Below are positions 53,620 through 63,905 of a DNA stretch of 64,000 bases, piece by piece. The position numbers and the translations under genes were made by a program. The notes beneath the pieces were generated by a model. It was not told where the DNA came from, did not search any database, and worked only from the letters and a program-made list of their open reading frames with translations. How positions within the stretch are numbered: position 1 is the stretch's first letter; each line of letters opens with the position of its first letter. Source of the stretch: Bolinopsis microptera (lineage: Eukaryota > Ctenophora > Tentaculata > Lobata > Bolinopsidae); the NCBI RefSeq assembly GCF_026151205.1, contig NC_087082.1:9370901-9434900 (forward strand). Reading direction: 5' to 3'.

Positions 53620-56616
53620 TTGTTTTATAGTAACAGTAATAGTTTATATAATAAGTTTTGTGAATTGAGAAATGCTGTTTCGCTGTACCAGTCTGACATT
53701 GTTTGCATAAATGAAACTCATTTTAACAATGAAATTATTGATGCTGAAATTAGCATACCTGGTTTCAAAATATTTAGAAAAGATAGAGATTTTACAGTTA
53801 ATGAAGAAGTAGGAGAAAGTTCTGTTAGTAATGGTGGAGGCTGTATTATTTATATTAAAGACTCTTTGAACCCAGTTGTCATAGATTGGTTTAGGGTCAC
53901 TGATTCGATTGCTGTTGAATTCGATAGCAACATTGGTAGGGTAAATATTGCATGTATTTATAGATCAATGTCTCTTTCTAAAGCGCAGAACAATGCGATG
54001 ACCAAAATGATTGCAAAACTAGCTGTTTTTAATGTTGAATCAATCCTAGTTGGAGATTTAAATTTACCAAATGTATCTTGGCTTAGTGGAACTGTTAATG
54101 CTCCTTTAGGAACAAGTAACAAGGGTTTAATTATAGAAAAGAATTTTATGGAATGTGTACAAGACAATGGCTTGGTTTGGTATATCACAGATGAAGTTAC
54201 CAGACGTAGAGTTGTCAGCGGTAAACTTCAAGAGAGTACACTAGATCAGGTTCTCTCTACAAACGAAGCTATTGTCAATGAAGTAATGATTGTCTCCCCC
54301 TTGGGGAAGAGCGATCATGTTTGTTTTAATGTAGAATTAAATCTAAGTCTTAGTAACAGTAAGCAAGATGATGAGGCTGCAAAGGAGCCTAGAAAGTTAT
54401 GGGGAAAAGTCTCTGGCAAAGAATTGTTACACAGATCAGCTGAAATTGACTGGTCTTTTAGTGAGGGTACTTTAACTTCTGAAGATATGTGGAGTGAGTT
54501 ACACTCAAAGCTTAACTTAGTATCTGATATAGTTCCGACGGAAAAGAACTTTAAATGTGAGCCTTGGGCAAATTCATCCTTAAAAAGATGCAGGAAAAAG
54601 ACAGATAAATGTTGGTATATATTTGATAATAATCCTTCTTCTGAAAATCTTAATGTTGCACTGAACCAACAAGGACAGTTTGATAGTAAGTCATTTAAGT
54701 GTAAAGTTAATTATGAAAGAAAAATTACACAGTGTATGAAATATAATACAAAGCCATTTTATGCATATTTAAGAGGGAAAAGAGTGTTAAAAAGTTGTAT
54801 ATCATCCCTGGAAAAACCTGACGGATCTTTGACCAAAAGTAATTTTGAAACTGCCGAAGTATTGGCTGATGCTTTTGCTTCAGTTTTTGTCAAAGAACCA
54901 GATGGACCTTTGAACAGAGAATGTTATTTTATTGCAGATGAGTTACACATTGAAAATATTGAGATAACAATGGATGATGTTGGCAGAGAACTGAAAAGAA
55001 TTAATATTAGTAAAAGTAAAGGGCCAGATGGCATTCATCCTAAATTATTAAAAGAACTTGAACATAATTCAAGTTTTGTTTCTGCTGTGACTAAATTATT
55101 TCAAACATGTGCTTCAAGTGGGAAAATTCCAGAACAGTGGAAGACAGCAAATGTTACATCTCTTTATAAAAAGGGTAGTCGGAAAGATGCCCTAAATTAC
55201 AGGCCAGTGTCACTTACATGCATTTTATGTAAATTATATGAAAAATTAGTAAGGAGGCATATTATGAGTTTTGTTAGTAAGAAGATAAATCCAAACCAGC
55301 ATGGATTTGTAGAAGGTAAATCTTGTTTATCTAATCTATTAGAGAGTGTAGAATGTATCATCGAACTATTAGAAGATGGTGCACCCGTAGATGTGTTTTA
55401 CTTAGATTTTTGTAAAGCATTTGATAGTGTTCCACATCATAGACTACTTACAAAAATGAGAAATTTGGGTATAAGTGGTAACACTTTAGATATTGTGAAA
55501 GACTTTTTATCTGGAAGAAGATTTAAGACATTTGTTGGTGGAGCATATTCCTACCTTCGTGATGTTTTATCAGGCGTCCCACAAGGGTCTGTTTTAGGTC
55601 CTTTATTGTTTGTCATTTTTATCAATGACTTGCCTGATTGTATTAATGGTATATCAAAACTGTTTGCAGATGATCTTAAAGTTATTATGGATGCCAATGA
55701 CACTGAAAGCACTTTCAATATGTTAGAAAGCTTGCAATACTGGCAAAATGTGTGGCTGTTAAAGTTTAATCCTAGCAAATGCAAAATAATGCATGTTCCA
55801 TTTAATGAAAATCCCCTTCAAGAATATGTATTTAGTGGTGTTACACTTGAATGTATTGAAGCAGAGAAAGATCTTGGAGTTTTAACTTCTTCAGATTTGA
55901 AATGGTCGAAACATATTAAAAGTTGTATTAGTAAAGCAAACAGTATGATTGCATGGGTTACAAGGAATCTCATTATAAGAGAAATTAATGTTATGAGAAA
56001 TGTTTATAAAACTATAATAAGACCCCACTTGGAGTATTGTGCTCAGTTGTGGTCTCCACCTGCCTGCCATGGGAATTGGGCTTCTATCATTGAACTGGAA
56101 AATGTCCAGAGAAGGTTCACACGCCTTATTGATGATATTGGAACACTTCCTTACAGTGAAAGGTTGGATGCCTTACAGATTACAACACTCGCAGAGAGAC
56201 GGGTTAGAGGAGATTTGATTGAAGCCTACAAAATTGTAAATGGATTGGTTGAGTATGGAAAAGATATTTTCAATTTAAGTAGATCGGGAGATAAAATTGT
56301 TAGCACTAAATCTAACAATATTGATAGAAATATTAAAACCTTGTCTAATAATTTTTTATCAGAGCGTGTTATCAGCTTTTGGAATAAATTGCCATCTTTT
56401 GTTAGAAATTCAGTGTCTGTTATTGATTTTAAAATTAATCTAGAAGAATTTAAAAAGACTAATAATTTAGTAGACACAGGCAACTTTTGGGAAGTGTCAA
56501 ATATAGTTTTAGCAAAAATAGAGGGTGTAAATTATATCGAAAAGAAGAAGCAACAAGTCCAATATTTATATAAAAATCCGTGTGTTGCCAAGAGAAAGGG
56601 AATAAATATCTCATGA
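53620..56616 (+). CDS. CR1 LINE ORF2: endonuclease and reverse transcriptase, uninterrupted
   Basis: About 998 codons with no stop; the frame is open a little further upstream, so the exact start is uncertain (the first codon given is TTG, in the sequence LKLFYSNSNSLYNKF). APE endonuclease: INETHFNNEI, GDLNLPNVSWL and SDHVCFNV. Reverse transcriptase: YRPVSLTCILCKLYEKLV, QHGFVEGKSCLSNLL, YLDFCKAFDSVPH, GVPQGSVLGPLLFVIFINDL, the catalytic LFADDLK near residue 682 and EYCAQLWSPP. The C-terminus is KNPCVAKRKGINIS. All catalytic motifs are intact, so this copy is young. Confidence 0.93.
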   Translation: MFYSNSNSLYNKFCELRNAVSLYQSDIVCINETHFNNEIIDAEISIPGFKIFRKDRDFTVNEEVGESSVSNGGGCIIYIKDSLNPVVIDWFRVTDSIAVEFDSNIGRVNIACIYRSMSLSKAQNNAMTKMIAKLAVFNVESILVGDLNLPNVSWLSGTVNAPLGTSNKGLIIEKNFMECVQDNGLVWYITDEVTRRRVVSGKLQESTLDQVLSTNEAIVNEVMIVSPLGKSDHVCFNVELNLSLSNSKQDDEAAKEPRKLWGKVSGKELLHRSAEIDWSFSEGTLTSEDMWSELHSKLNLVSDIVPTEKNFKCEPWANSSLKRCRKKTDKCWYIFDNNPSSENLNVALNQQGQFDSKSFKCKVNYERKITQCMKYNTKPFYAYLRGKRVLKSCISSLEKPDGSLTKSNFETAEVLADAFASVFVKEPDGPLNRECYFIADELHIENIEITMDDVGRELKRINISKSKGPDGIHPKLLKELEHNSSFVSAVTKLFQTCASSGKIPEQWKTANVTSLYKKGSRKDALNYRPVSLTCILCKLYEKLVRRHIMSFVSKKINPNQHGFVEGKSCLSNLLESVECIIELLEDGAPVDVFYLDFCKAFDSVPHHRLLTKMRNLGISGNTLDIVKDFLSGRRFKTFVGGAYSYLRDVLSGVPQGSVLGPLLFVIFINDLPDCINGISKLFADDLKVIMDANDTESTFNMLESLQYWQNVWLLKFNPSKCKIMHVPFNENPLQEYVFSGVTLECIEAEKDLGVLTSSDLKWSKHIKSCISKANSMIAWVTRNLIIREINVMRNVYKTIIRPHLEYCAQLWSPPACHGNWASIIELENVQRRFTRLIDDIGTLPYSERLDALQITTLAERRVRGDLIEAYKIVNGLVEYGKDIFNLSRSGDKIVSTKSNNIDRNIKTLSNNFLSERVISFWNKLPSFVRNSVSVIDFKINLEEFKKTNNLVDTGNFWEVSNIVLAKIEGVNYIEKKKQQVQYLYKNPCVAKRKGINIS

Positions 56617-57127
56617 ATTTGTTTTTATTTATTTATTTTTTAAATTAACGGTTTTTAACTTTTAAAACTTTTTTATATGTAAATAAATTATGACAATTAT
56701 GTTAGTTATAGAATTTGTTTGTTTTTTAATGACGAAGGCTGTGAAATGTTCACAGTTCTGATAATGAGGAAATCAGAAAGAATGTTTAAAACTAGTGATG
56801 ATGTTTATGTCATTATTCTTAATCTAATCTAAAAAAAATCTACATCAAAAAATATCCATCCCAACCGAAGATACAGCCGATTTAAATATAAAACACTTTA
56901 AACACAACGTAATTACCACAAAACCGATCAAAATGACGTTAAAACAATCTTTGCACGTGCATGTGTGCATTAAAACACCGTTGCTATGGAACGTTTTGGT
57001 TGTTACCTAAATTCCTATTTTTCATTTAATTTGCACGTGGGCGGTCGTACAGACAGACAGACAAAAATAATTTTTTGAATTATAGTAGAGATGCCGGTAA
57101 AATCTCTAAAAAAGTGTGTTTCTAGAG

Positions 57128-57263
57128 TGTGTTTCCTATTTGGAAGATCAGACAGGATGCAAGAAATGCTTGCAATTTGTTCCACCATGCATACAACATG
57201 ACAACCGGGAACAAATGTCTAATATACGTTTAGGCGGAACTTCAGCATTCACAATTCAGACTT
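57128..57263. other. spacer between hAT fragment and fold-back element
   Basis: Short unassigned sequence with no feature recognised. Confidence 0.4.
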
Positions 57264-57515
57264 CACAGGGGGAGCTGAAACCAGGTTTTCGATCAAACGC
57301 TGCCATGTGTAGTCAAACGTCACCAAAAGTTGCTCTCGTCCAATGAAATCGCTGCATTATGTAAGCCAAGCTCCGCATATGAATATATGTAATTCAATTA
57401 TGCATACTGACTTGAAAAATGCATCGATTTCATTGGACGAGAGCAACTGTTGGCGACGTTTGAGTACAAGTGGCAGCATTTGATCGAAAACCTGGTTTCA
57501 GCCCCCCCCCCTGTG
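57264..57515. mobile_element. 252-bp fold-back MITE
   Basis: Arms of about 95 bp: CACAGGGGGAGCTGAAACC, GTTTTCGATCAAACGCTGCC and TTGCTCTCGTCCAATGAAAT on the left have complements on the right, ending GGTTTCAGC, a C run and CTGTG. Both flanks carry ACTT next to the ends, a possible short target duplication. No coding. Confidence 0.8.
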
Positions 57516-57739
57516 ACTTATAAAAGTTTCAAAAGCTTGTCAATCCCAACTTTGAGAATAAATACAGTTTATTTGGACGATTGACTAAATATTTATTAAA
57601 ATTTGTTTTTGTATTAAAAGGTTAATTATTTAAAATTAGCAAATTTGACGGTTTTGGTTAATAAATTAATTTAAAATTAAATTACGATGTCAACCATTCC
57701 CAGCTCGTAACAGCCCAACAATAATGCTTCAATCGCAGT

Positions 57740-58060
57740 AATGTTACAATTTCGGGGCGCGGCGCGTTGTATCACGTGGTGACCCCCACTGTCGCTTTAC
57801 TATAGTCGTAGAGTTTCTACGATACAGGGGAGCCGCGCACTCGTGCGCGGCGGGTCATACAACGTATGACAAGCGGCGCGCAGTGGCAATAACAAATAAG
57901 CATAGTAACTTGGTGCGCGCGCGTGGCACGGCACAATTAGGAGGACTTCGCCGCTTCGACGCGCCGCGCAAACTAGCATTCTTGCTTTGCACCGAATCGT
58001 CGATCGAATCGTCAATCAAATCGTCGATCGTTGCTCTGCTTCGCGCGCAGAGTAACGATC
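57740..58060. other. CpG-rich, hairpin-dense block
   Basis: About 320 bp much richer in GC and CpG than its surroundings. It contains perfect or near-perfect hairpins at 57806-57822 (TCGTAGA/TCTACGA), 57832-57851 (GCCGCGCAC/GTGCGCGGC), 57854-57870 (GTCATAC/GTATGAC) and about 58034-58052 (CTCTGC/GCAGAG). An AATCGTCGATC tandem repeat lies at about 57995-58030. Short open frames on both strands look like composition effects. It may be an island promoter or a dispersed repeat; unassigned. Confidence 0.6.
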
Positions 58061-58819
58061 TCAATGGGTTGACACCGTCAATCAAATCTTTTATGAGCGT
58101 GTGCAAGGTTAAAGCTTTTTAAGTATACAGTGTAAAATAGTTTTATAACTTGCTTTATTTTGCAAAAAATTGCAAACGTATTTCGACCAAAATTAAACAG
58201 AGAATCGTCTAGTCTAAGATAATTTTTGAAATACCTCGACAAAAGCTATCCACGCTACTGTGCTTTTACAAAGAAATAAGACAATAGCGTTTTTGAAGTT
58301 GCATGTTTCCCCATGACACCTCAAACGGCTATGAGGACAGTACGAAGAAGAGAGAAGCGAAATCATGTATTTCTAAAACCCATTTGCTCTAACCAGAGCC
58401 TTCTCGCCTGCAGTATGCAGTAGCGCGCGACGCGTAGACACATGGGTATGTGAAAAACCCATCACATAGCAAATTGCTTGCCTCTGTTGTCTGATATTTT
58501 GTCTGCTATCCGCTTTATGACTTTGGTGCAGCTTGGTACGAAGCCTTCTGTGGTCAAGAAGACAAGCGGTTCAAATGATCCTTTCTCAGTTTCCAAGACC
58601 CGATCTTAATAAAGTTTTTTGTCCAACTCGTTTCTTGCACACAGTGCAGGTGACAGGGAGACTGACAGTAACATTTGATGCGGCATGTATGGATGAGACA
58701 CCCTTACGTCAAAGAAAGTGTGCTAACTGCTATAGTCAGCAGTTAGCTCTAATAGGAGGAAATAATGATTTACGGTATCAAAAGCATCGGTCCAGAAGGA
58801 TAATGGACTGAATAATGGA
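58061..58819. other. no gene recognised
   Basis: Unassigned sequence between the CpG-rich block and a LINE fragment. The 92-residue plus frame at 58533-58811 has no recognisable domain. Confidence 0.4.
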
Positions 58820-59605
58820 CTGAATTATAACATAACATAACATAACATTATAAATGATTTTTCTCTGGGCATCTCAAAAAAAGAAATTCACAGAAAATGA
58901 ACAATTTACGTTTGAAACCATATAATTACAAACTTTAAAAATTAAAAAAAATTCAACTAAATACATACCTTTGATATTAACCTTCTTCCTCTTAGCTACC
59001 ATTGGATTCTCTTTCATATAAATTACATAACTATTCCTATTAGACACAGACACATCTATCCTATCAAAGATGTCATATGACAGTTCCCAGTAGTGGCCAA
59101 GCTTATTTGTCTGATATCCATGAAGCCGAAAGGCAGCTAATCCCCTTTTGAATCCAGTAACCGACTCACTAGCTTTCACAATTGGTGGTAGACTGTTCCA
59201 GTAGCGCAAGACCCTTTGGGCAAAGAAGTCAGTCTCATTTGTGGTAAATATGTGTGGCTTTGACCTAGCTGAGACAGTCCTACCAGCACGACCAAATAAA
59301 TCTGACCAATAATCCACAAAGCCTTCCTGGATCTTGAACATCTCAATGAGATCCCCACGGACCCTACGTTCAAGCAAGTTTGTGAGCTTCAAGTTATTCA
59401 GTCTCTCTCTGTAGGTCATGAGGCCCAGTCCATCGATCATACGGGTGAATGATCTTTGAACATCTTCCAATTCAAGGATCAGTGACCAGTTACCATCTTT
59501 AAAATTTCCAAAAGGAGGAGGGCAACCTTGCTTTCTTAAACAAGTAAGACCTGAGATCCCTAGGTAAGAAAGAATTACGTCCAAATACGATCTTGATGAC
59601 ATACA
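58820..59605 (-). mobile_element. 5'-truncated CR1 LINE fragment
   Basis: The minus frame 59602-58874 matches the C-terminal part of the intact CR1 ORF2 at 53620-56616: ELEDVQRSFTRMIDGLG, YRERLNNLKLTNLLERRVRG and ENPMVAKRKKVNIKG against ELENVQRRFTRLIDDIG, YSERLDALQITTLAERRVRG and KNPCVAKRKGINIS. They are clearly different subfamilies. The 3' end carries an ATGTT tandem tail (plus-strand ATAACATAAC near 58828-58850). 5'-truncated before the reverse transcriptase core; inactive. Confidence 0.88.
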
Positions 59606-59748
59606 TTAGGGACGCACAACCTTGCTTTTTTAAGTCACTGAGACAAAGGAGATTATTGTTCAGTTTCACAATTAAGCTATGGTTCGACCTACAATTACTT
59701 TAATAGTAAAACAAAGTATTTAAAACAAAGTATTTTATTTATTAGCAG

Positions 59749-60038
59749 CAGTGGCGCAACGTTGCCTGTTTGCGCCCTCCTGCCGAAAAAAGCGGCCCCC
59801 CTGTTGGCGCCCCCTCCTTTTTTGGTGCCCCTCCCTAAAATTGAACAAATTAGGTGATTTTAAAGAATACGCCGGTAAAATCTCTAAAAAAGTGTGTATC
59901 TAGAGCAAAACGCGCAGTTTTGCTAGTACTTTAGTTAAGTTTTCGAAATTGTCCCACATTCAAACGACGATTTGGCGCCCCCCTAAGACGGCGCCCCCCT
60001 GCACAGCGGGGTCAGCAGGGCCTTTCGTTACGCCACTG
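59749..60038. mobile_element. 290-bp hAT MITE copy B with perfect 8-bp target duplication
   Basis: Begins CAGTGGCGCAACG and ends CGTTACGCCACTG. Identical 8-bp flanks ATTAGCAG lie at 59741-59748 and 60039-60046. The interior is rich in GGCGCCCCC words. It serves as the reference for the split copy at 52481-57127. Confidence 0.93.
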
Positions 60039-60046
60039 ATTAGCAG

Positions 60047-60722
60047 TGCAATCAATTCATATGATATAATTATAAGAATATAATTGTAATGTTCAGCATG
60101 GAGATTGTTTCGTCATCTGTTTTTACTAATTGGTCTTAAGTTGTTGAGGCTATTGACATCTCCTTTGTCATCTGCAATAGCTGGCTTTATAAGAGTATTC
60201 TTTTGGACGGAAGGTAAATTTTCAGTTACAAGTGAGTCATTGATAATGAATGAACTTTTCCTGGCAAATTTCAGAATTTGGCTGCCAAATCTTTTTAAAG
60301 GCCTAACTCAAAATTCCAATACAAAACTTAAGGTCAAATTGCGATTCTACTTTGATTCTGAAAATTTCATGTAAAAATATTAAAACCCTATTGAGTTCTA
60401 TTGCTGTGAGCGAAATCAGTTTTTCAAATATCGCGAACTGAGATATGGGCGATTTTGTTTATTTTTTGCGATAATTTGGACACAGAATCCACAGTTAGGT
60501 AGATACAGAGCTGATAATCATAGAGAATGTGTAGTATAGGCTTACCTTCCATATAAAGTTGGTTTCATTCAAAAATATTGATATTTGACCAATTTATGGG
60601 CCAAAATCGATCAAATTTGGCGCGTATGCCGAAATATGGTCATATGGTTTTTGGCTCATAACTCAGTCATTTTTTGTCCAATCTTGATGAAAATTCATAT
60701 ACGAGTTTAGGGGACCACTAGC
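60047..60722. other. unassigned AT-rich repeat-like sequence
   Basis: No gene recognised. Phrases such as GGCTCATAACTCAGTCATTT and TTGATGAAAATTCATATACG look like an older dispersed repeat into which the following transposon inserted; I could not define its ends. The 89-residue plus frame at 60105-60374 has no support. Confidence 0.4.
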
Positions 60723-60724
60723 TA

Positions 60725-61968
60725 CAGGGTGGCCCATAAGTGACTACCCACACGCAACCTCTTAATAACTCACGTAATTCGTCTCCAAATTGCACCAAAA
60801 TTTCAGAGATTATAGATATGGGTCAAACTTAGATTTCCTGAAAGTTTCGTAAGCCACGCCCAACTACAGTGGGCGTGGCGTTACACTCCCTCTTTTTCAC
60901 TACTGTCTTCATAAAATGAGAACGCTTTAAGCTAAGAACTCAAAATTTTTTGCACACATTTGGCTTGATAATTGAAAACTTTTCCCAAAGTTTCAAGTTC
61001 ATTGGTTAAAATATGGCTAAGTTATGACCATTTCAAAACTCATCGGATACGTGATCCGAGCACTCAGTCAGTGATCTCGTCACTTGGTTAATGGCCTGTT
61101 TGGCTCACATACACCGCTTGATTGGTTGCAGCCTGCTTATGGGCCGGCCTATACAGCTGACAGCACCTAAAACGCTATCACACGAATTTATGGTTGTGTC
61201 ACCATTTCTGGGCTTGTTAGCCCTGCTAGTCACAGGTTCCTTACAATCAATAAAAAGGAATGAACCATCCATTGAATCATCGAAAATGGTTCACTATCCT
61301 CCCTTTACTGCAGAACAACGATTGTTCGTCTACCTGAAGAAAGAAAATGGGGTGTTCTACCCTCAGATTAAACGACAATTTCAGATGAAATTCAACCGAC
61401 CACCCCCTTGCCTGAAAAGCTGCTTTGACATTCATCACAAGATCAAGTTTACGTTTTCTGCACACGATCATTTATTGATTTATCCTAAAAATTTGTGTTT
61501 TCCTTTCTAGCAAAGTCATCATCGGTATCCAATCAAAGCCTAATGAACCTCATTAATACACGCTAACGCCTTACTCTTGATCAGATTGGGTGACGAGATC
61601 ACTAATTGAGTGCAAATATCACTGACTGAGTGCTCGGATCACATATCCGATGGATTTTAAAATGGTCATAACTCAGCCATATTTTAACCAATGAACTCGA
61701 AACTTTTGGAAAAGTATTCAATTATCAAGCCAAATGTGTGCAAAAAATTTTGAGTTCTTAACTTAAAGTGTTCTCATTTTATGAAGACAATAGTGAAAAA
61801 GAGGGAGTGTAACGCCACGCCCACTGTAGTTGGGCGTGGCTTACGAAACTTTCAGGAAATCTAAGTTTGACCCATATCTATAATCTCTGAAATTTTGGTG
61901 CAATTTGGAGACGAATTACGTGAGTTATTAAGAGGTTGCGTGTGGGTAGTCACTTATGGGCCACCCTG
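60725..61968. mobile_element. Tc1/mariner-like DNA transposon with about 360-bp terminal inverted repeats
   Basis: Ends CAGGGTGGCCCATAAGTGAC and its complement, flanked by TA on both sides (60723-60724, 61969-61970). Inverted arms span about 60725-61083 and 61590-61968, with a short indel (GTGCAAATATCACTGACTGA) in the right arm. The 500-bp interior encodes only a transposase-like N-terminal piece. It looks non-autonomous. Confidence 0.88.
61288..61510 (+). pseudogene. transposase N-terminal helix-turn-helix remnant
   Basis: MVHYPPFTAEQRLFVYLKKE, then YPQIKRQFQMKFNRPPP and CFDIHHKIKFTFSAHD: the F-T-x-E-Q-R-x-F ... V/Y-Y-L-x-x-x ... F-x-x-x-F-x-R-P-P order resembles the helix-turn-helix region (DUF4817-like) at the start of some mariner-type transposases. 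The catalytic domain is absent. Enclosed by the long inverted repeats. Confidence 0.6.
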
Positions 61969-61970
61969 TA

Positions 61971-62339
61971 CAAGTAGAGCACCTAAAATCATTTTGGGCA
62001 TGTTCAGGGCATTTGGCTAAATTGGGCCTAATTTGGACCAAATATGGGCGTGGCTGCCCCGCAGGCACCGTTCGGCGGTTGGGGTCCGGGACCCCCTCAA
62101 AAGTTTGGTCACCTGTCCTAGTTTGTTGGTCAACTGCTATCTCGAAACCAAGTTTCACAAAAAAATCAGGGTGAACCCCCCTTAAGTTTTTCAAAATTGT
62201 CCCACACTCAAACGACGATTTAGCCCGGCCAAAAAGTTGCTAAGTTGTAATAAGTGGTATAAAATTTCCCAACATTGTTAATGCTCTGTTTTTCATAAAA
62301 TCAACAAATTTGACTATTACCTTTTTAGGGTTTAGGGTC
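61971..62339. other. hnRNP-like gene upstream region with a repeat fragment
   Basis: 62184-62222 (TTTTCAAAATTGTCCCACAC, TCAAACGACGATTTAGC) closely matches the interior of the hAT MITE copy B (59939-59976), so this is a third fragment of that family. The rest should contain the 5' UTR and promoter of the next gene; no specific site is recognised. Confidence 0.45.
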
Positions 62340-63905
62340 ATGAATGGGGATATGGTCAAAAGCGAGGTATGTGCAATTCGAGATAACACATAAATTGTTT
62401 TGAATCTGTGTAAATTCAATTTCAGGTTAATGACAGCCTAATTACAATTTCAAATTGCTAATAAAAATTGTTCACACTAACTTACTTCCCTGACTAAACG
62501 TTTTTTCCCCAAAGCAACAAGTGGTTCAACATCAGGACGACAGTTTTATAGTGAAGGTTAGAGGGTTACCGTACTCGGCTACAGCGCACGATGTTGCTCT
62601 CTTCTTCTCTGGGTGCGATATAAAGGGGGGCAAGGCGGAGGGTGTCCACTTCCTCTTCAATCCCCAATCTGGTTAGATATTCCGTCATTACATATTATGG
62701 CAATCTGGTTAAACATTTCGCTATTGTATAATATGGCAATCTGGTTATACTTTCCTGCTTCCGTCATTGTATATGGCAATCTGGTTAGATAGTTCGTTCA
62801 AATCTATGCTATGCTTGGGCTTTTAGCCTACATAATCATTTATAAGTGATCGGCTTTGTCTCTCATTGACGTAAGTTTCTGCAATTTGTGAAGTTCTTGG
62901 TTAAAAGCTAGTTGATTTCATTAAAAACCTTCCCCAGGGAAGCCTACTGGTGAGTGCTTTGTTGAGTTTATCTCAGCGCCGGACATGCGCAAAGCGCTGC
63001 TGCAGCACCACCGTTACCTGGGACGAAGGTACTTGGAGGTAGAGAGGTGCAGTAGGGAGACTATGGAACAAACCCTGAAAACGCATGGTGAGAGTGTAAG
63101 ACAGAGTCATCCCATCGTCCGACTCAGAGGTTTGTTAATTTTATAATATAATTATACCTGATATTTTATGTGATATAAGAAATTTCGAGTTTATCGTTGA
63201 AACTTTAGACATCTGCACTATCATCAACTGAGTTTATAATAGTCCAAGTTGAGACAGATTGTTAGCAAAAGATGTAATCATCTTTTCGCTACATGCAGCT
63301 ACATGGTCACTTAATAATCACTGATTATATCATGGTTTATGTTGTATTGACTAGTTTTTTATTGAGTAAGCACAGTTTCAGAGTGAAATTGTGAAATCGT
63401 TGAAATCGAATTTTAGAACAATAAACCCCAAAAAAATCAGACGAAAAAAGTAGTTGAAAGTCTTCCAGACACCTTGATATCCCCGCAATTGCATCACGAG
63501 TGAACCTAAAAACGATAAAACAGTGTCAGTCAAAACTCCAAAACTATTTGTGGGAAATTTTGTATCAAAATGTTATGAAGTCACTAATGTAAAGAATGCT
63601 CAAGAACCTTAATTGGATTTTAGTTGCCTATTTATTATCTTTAGTGGCAGTCTATAATAATTATTTATTTGATTATTATGATTATGCCATGTTAGTGCAT
63701 CAAGACTGTTGAAGCTATCATAATTGGAGGGCTCGCTATGCAGGTTAAACTAACTCTGACTGCGTAACCTTTATAAATGTATTAGAGTTAGAGTTGTAAT
63801 ATAGTTTAATTTCAGGTTTACCATTCCGTACAACTGATAACGAGATTGAGAAGTTATTCAGCGGATTGAGTATCAGCAAGCTTGTTATTGTCAAGGACCC
63901 CAGAG
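62340..63905 (+). CDS. hnRNP H/F/GRSF1-type RNA-binding protein, first four coding exons (gene continues past the edge)
   Basis: RNA-binding regulator of splicing or RNA processing that recognises G-rich RNA through quasi-RRMs. Exons: 62340-62366 (MNGDMVKSE, ending at GTATGT), 62515-62671, 62938-63129, 63816-63905; phases agree at each junction. The first qRRM begins FIVKVRGLPYSATAHDVALF and includes GKPTGECFVEF and YLGRRYLEVE. The second begins IVRLRGLPFRTTDNEIEKLF and continues GLSISKLVIVKDPRG to the donor at 63906. The RGLP and G.RY.EV motifs are diagnostic of the hnRNP H/F/GRSF1/ESRP group; I favour H/F or GRSF1 over ESRP. The ATG choice rests on the in-phase short first exon. The gene is divergent from JIP with a 10.4-kb transposon-filled gap between. 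Confidence 0.87.
62665..62787 (+). repeat. four tandem copies of the exon 2 donor region
   Basis: CAATCTGGTTA occurs at 62665, 62701, 62737 and 62777 (periods 36, 36 and 40 bp). The first spans the exon 2 5' splice site (CAATCTG|GTTAGATA); the fourth repeats the donor exactly (CTGGTTAGATA). The other three lie in the intron. Confidence 0.85.

Larger units (their letters stand above)
52579..57092 (+). mobile_element. CR1-type LINE, apparently intact, inserted in the hAT MITE
   Basis: Holds ORF1 with a PHD-type zinc finger (52695-53558) and a 999-codon-class ORF2 (53620-56616). Outer sequences are AAAGCCCGTGGTAACAGGG on the left and GGGCGGTCGTACAGACAGAC plus an AT-rich end on the right. The total of about 4.5 kb is the normal length of a full CR1 element, so these may be its own UTRs. 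Alternatively a separate tailed element surrounds a LINE ending near 56830, where an A-rich TCTAATCTAAAAAAAA occurs. I cannot decide between these. Confidence 0.8.
52481..57127 (+). mobile_element. hAT MITE copy A, split by a 4.5-kb insertion
   Basis: 52481-52578 (CAGTGGCGTACCGTTGCCTG, GGTGCCCTCCC, ATTGAACAAATT) and 57093-57127 (GCCGGTAAAATCTCTAAAAA to TCTAGAG) align with consecutive parts of the intact hAT MITE at 59749-60038. The right-hand third is missing. The break corresponds to a single point in the intact copy (GAATAC|GCCGG), so the material between is an insertion. Confidence 0.8.

Noticed and set aside
52469-57055. Single large transposon bounded by CTGTACGACCGCCCA and its complement
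   Set aside because: Comparison with the second hAT MITE explains the interior better as nested insertions; the 15-bp pair may be two copies of one repeat end.
57800-58122. Short frames on both strands in the CpG-rich block
   Set aside because: Composition-driven; no family resemblance and no start context.
58533-58811. 92-residue plus frame
   Set aside because: Unrecognised, in repeat-rich intergenic sequence, without splice or poly(A) support.
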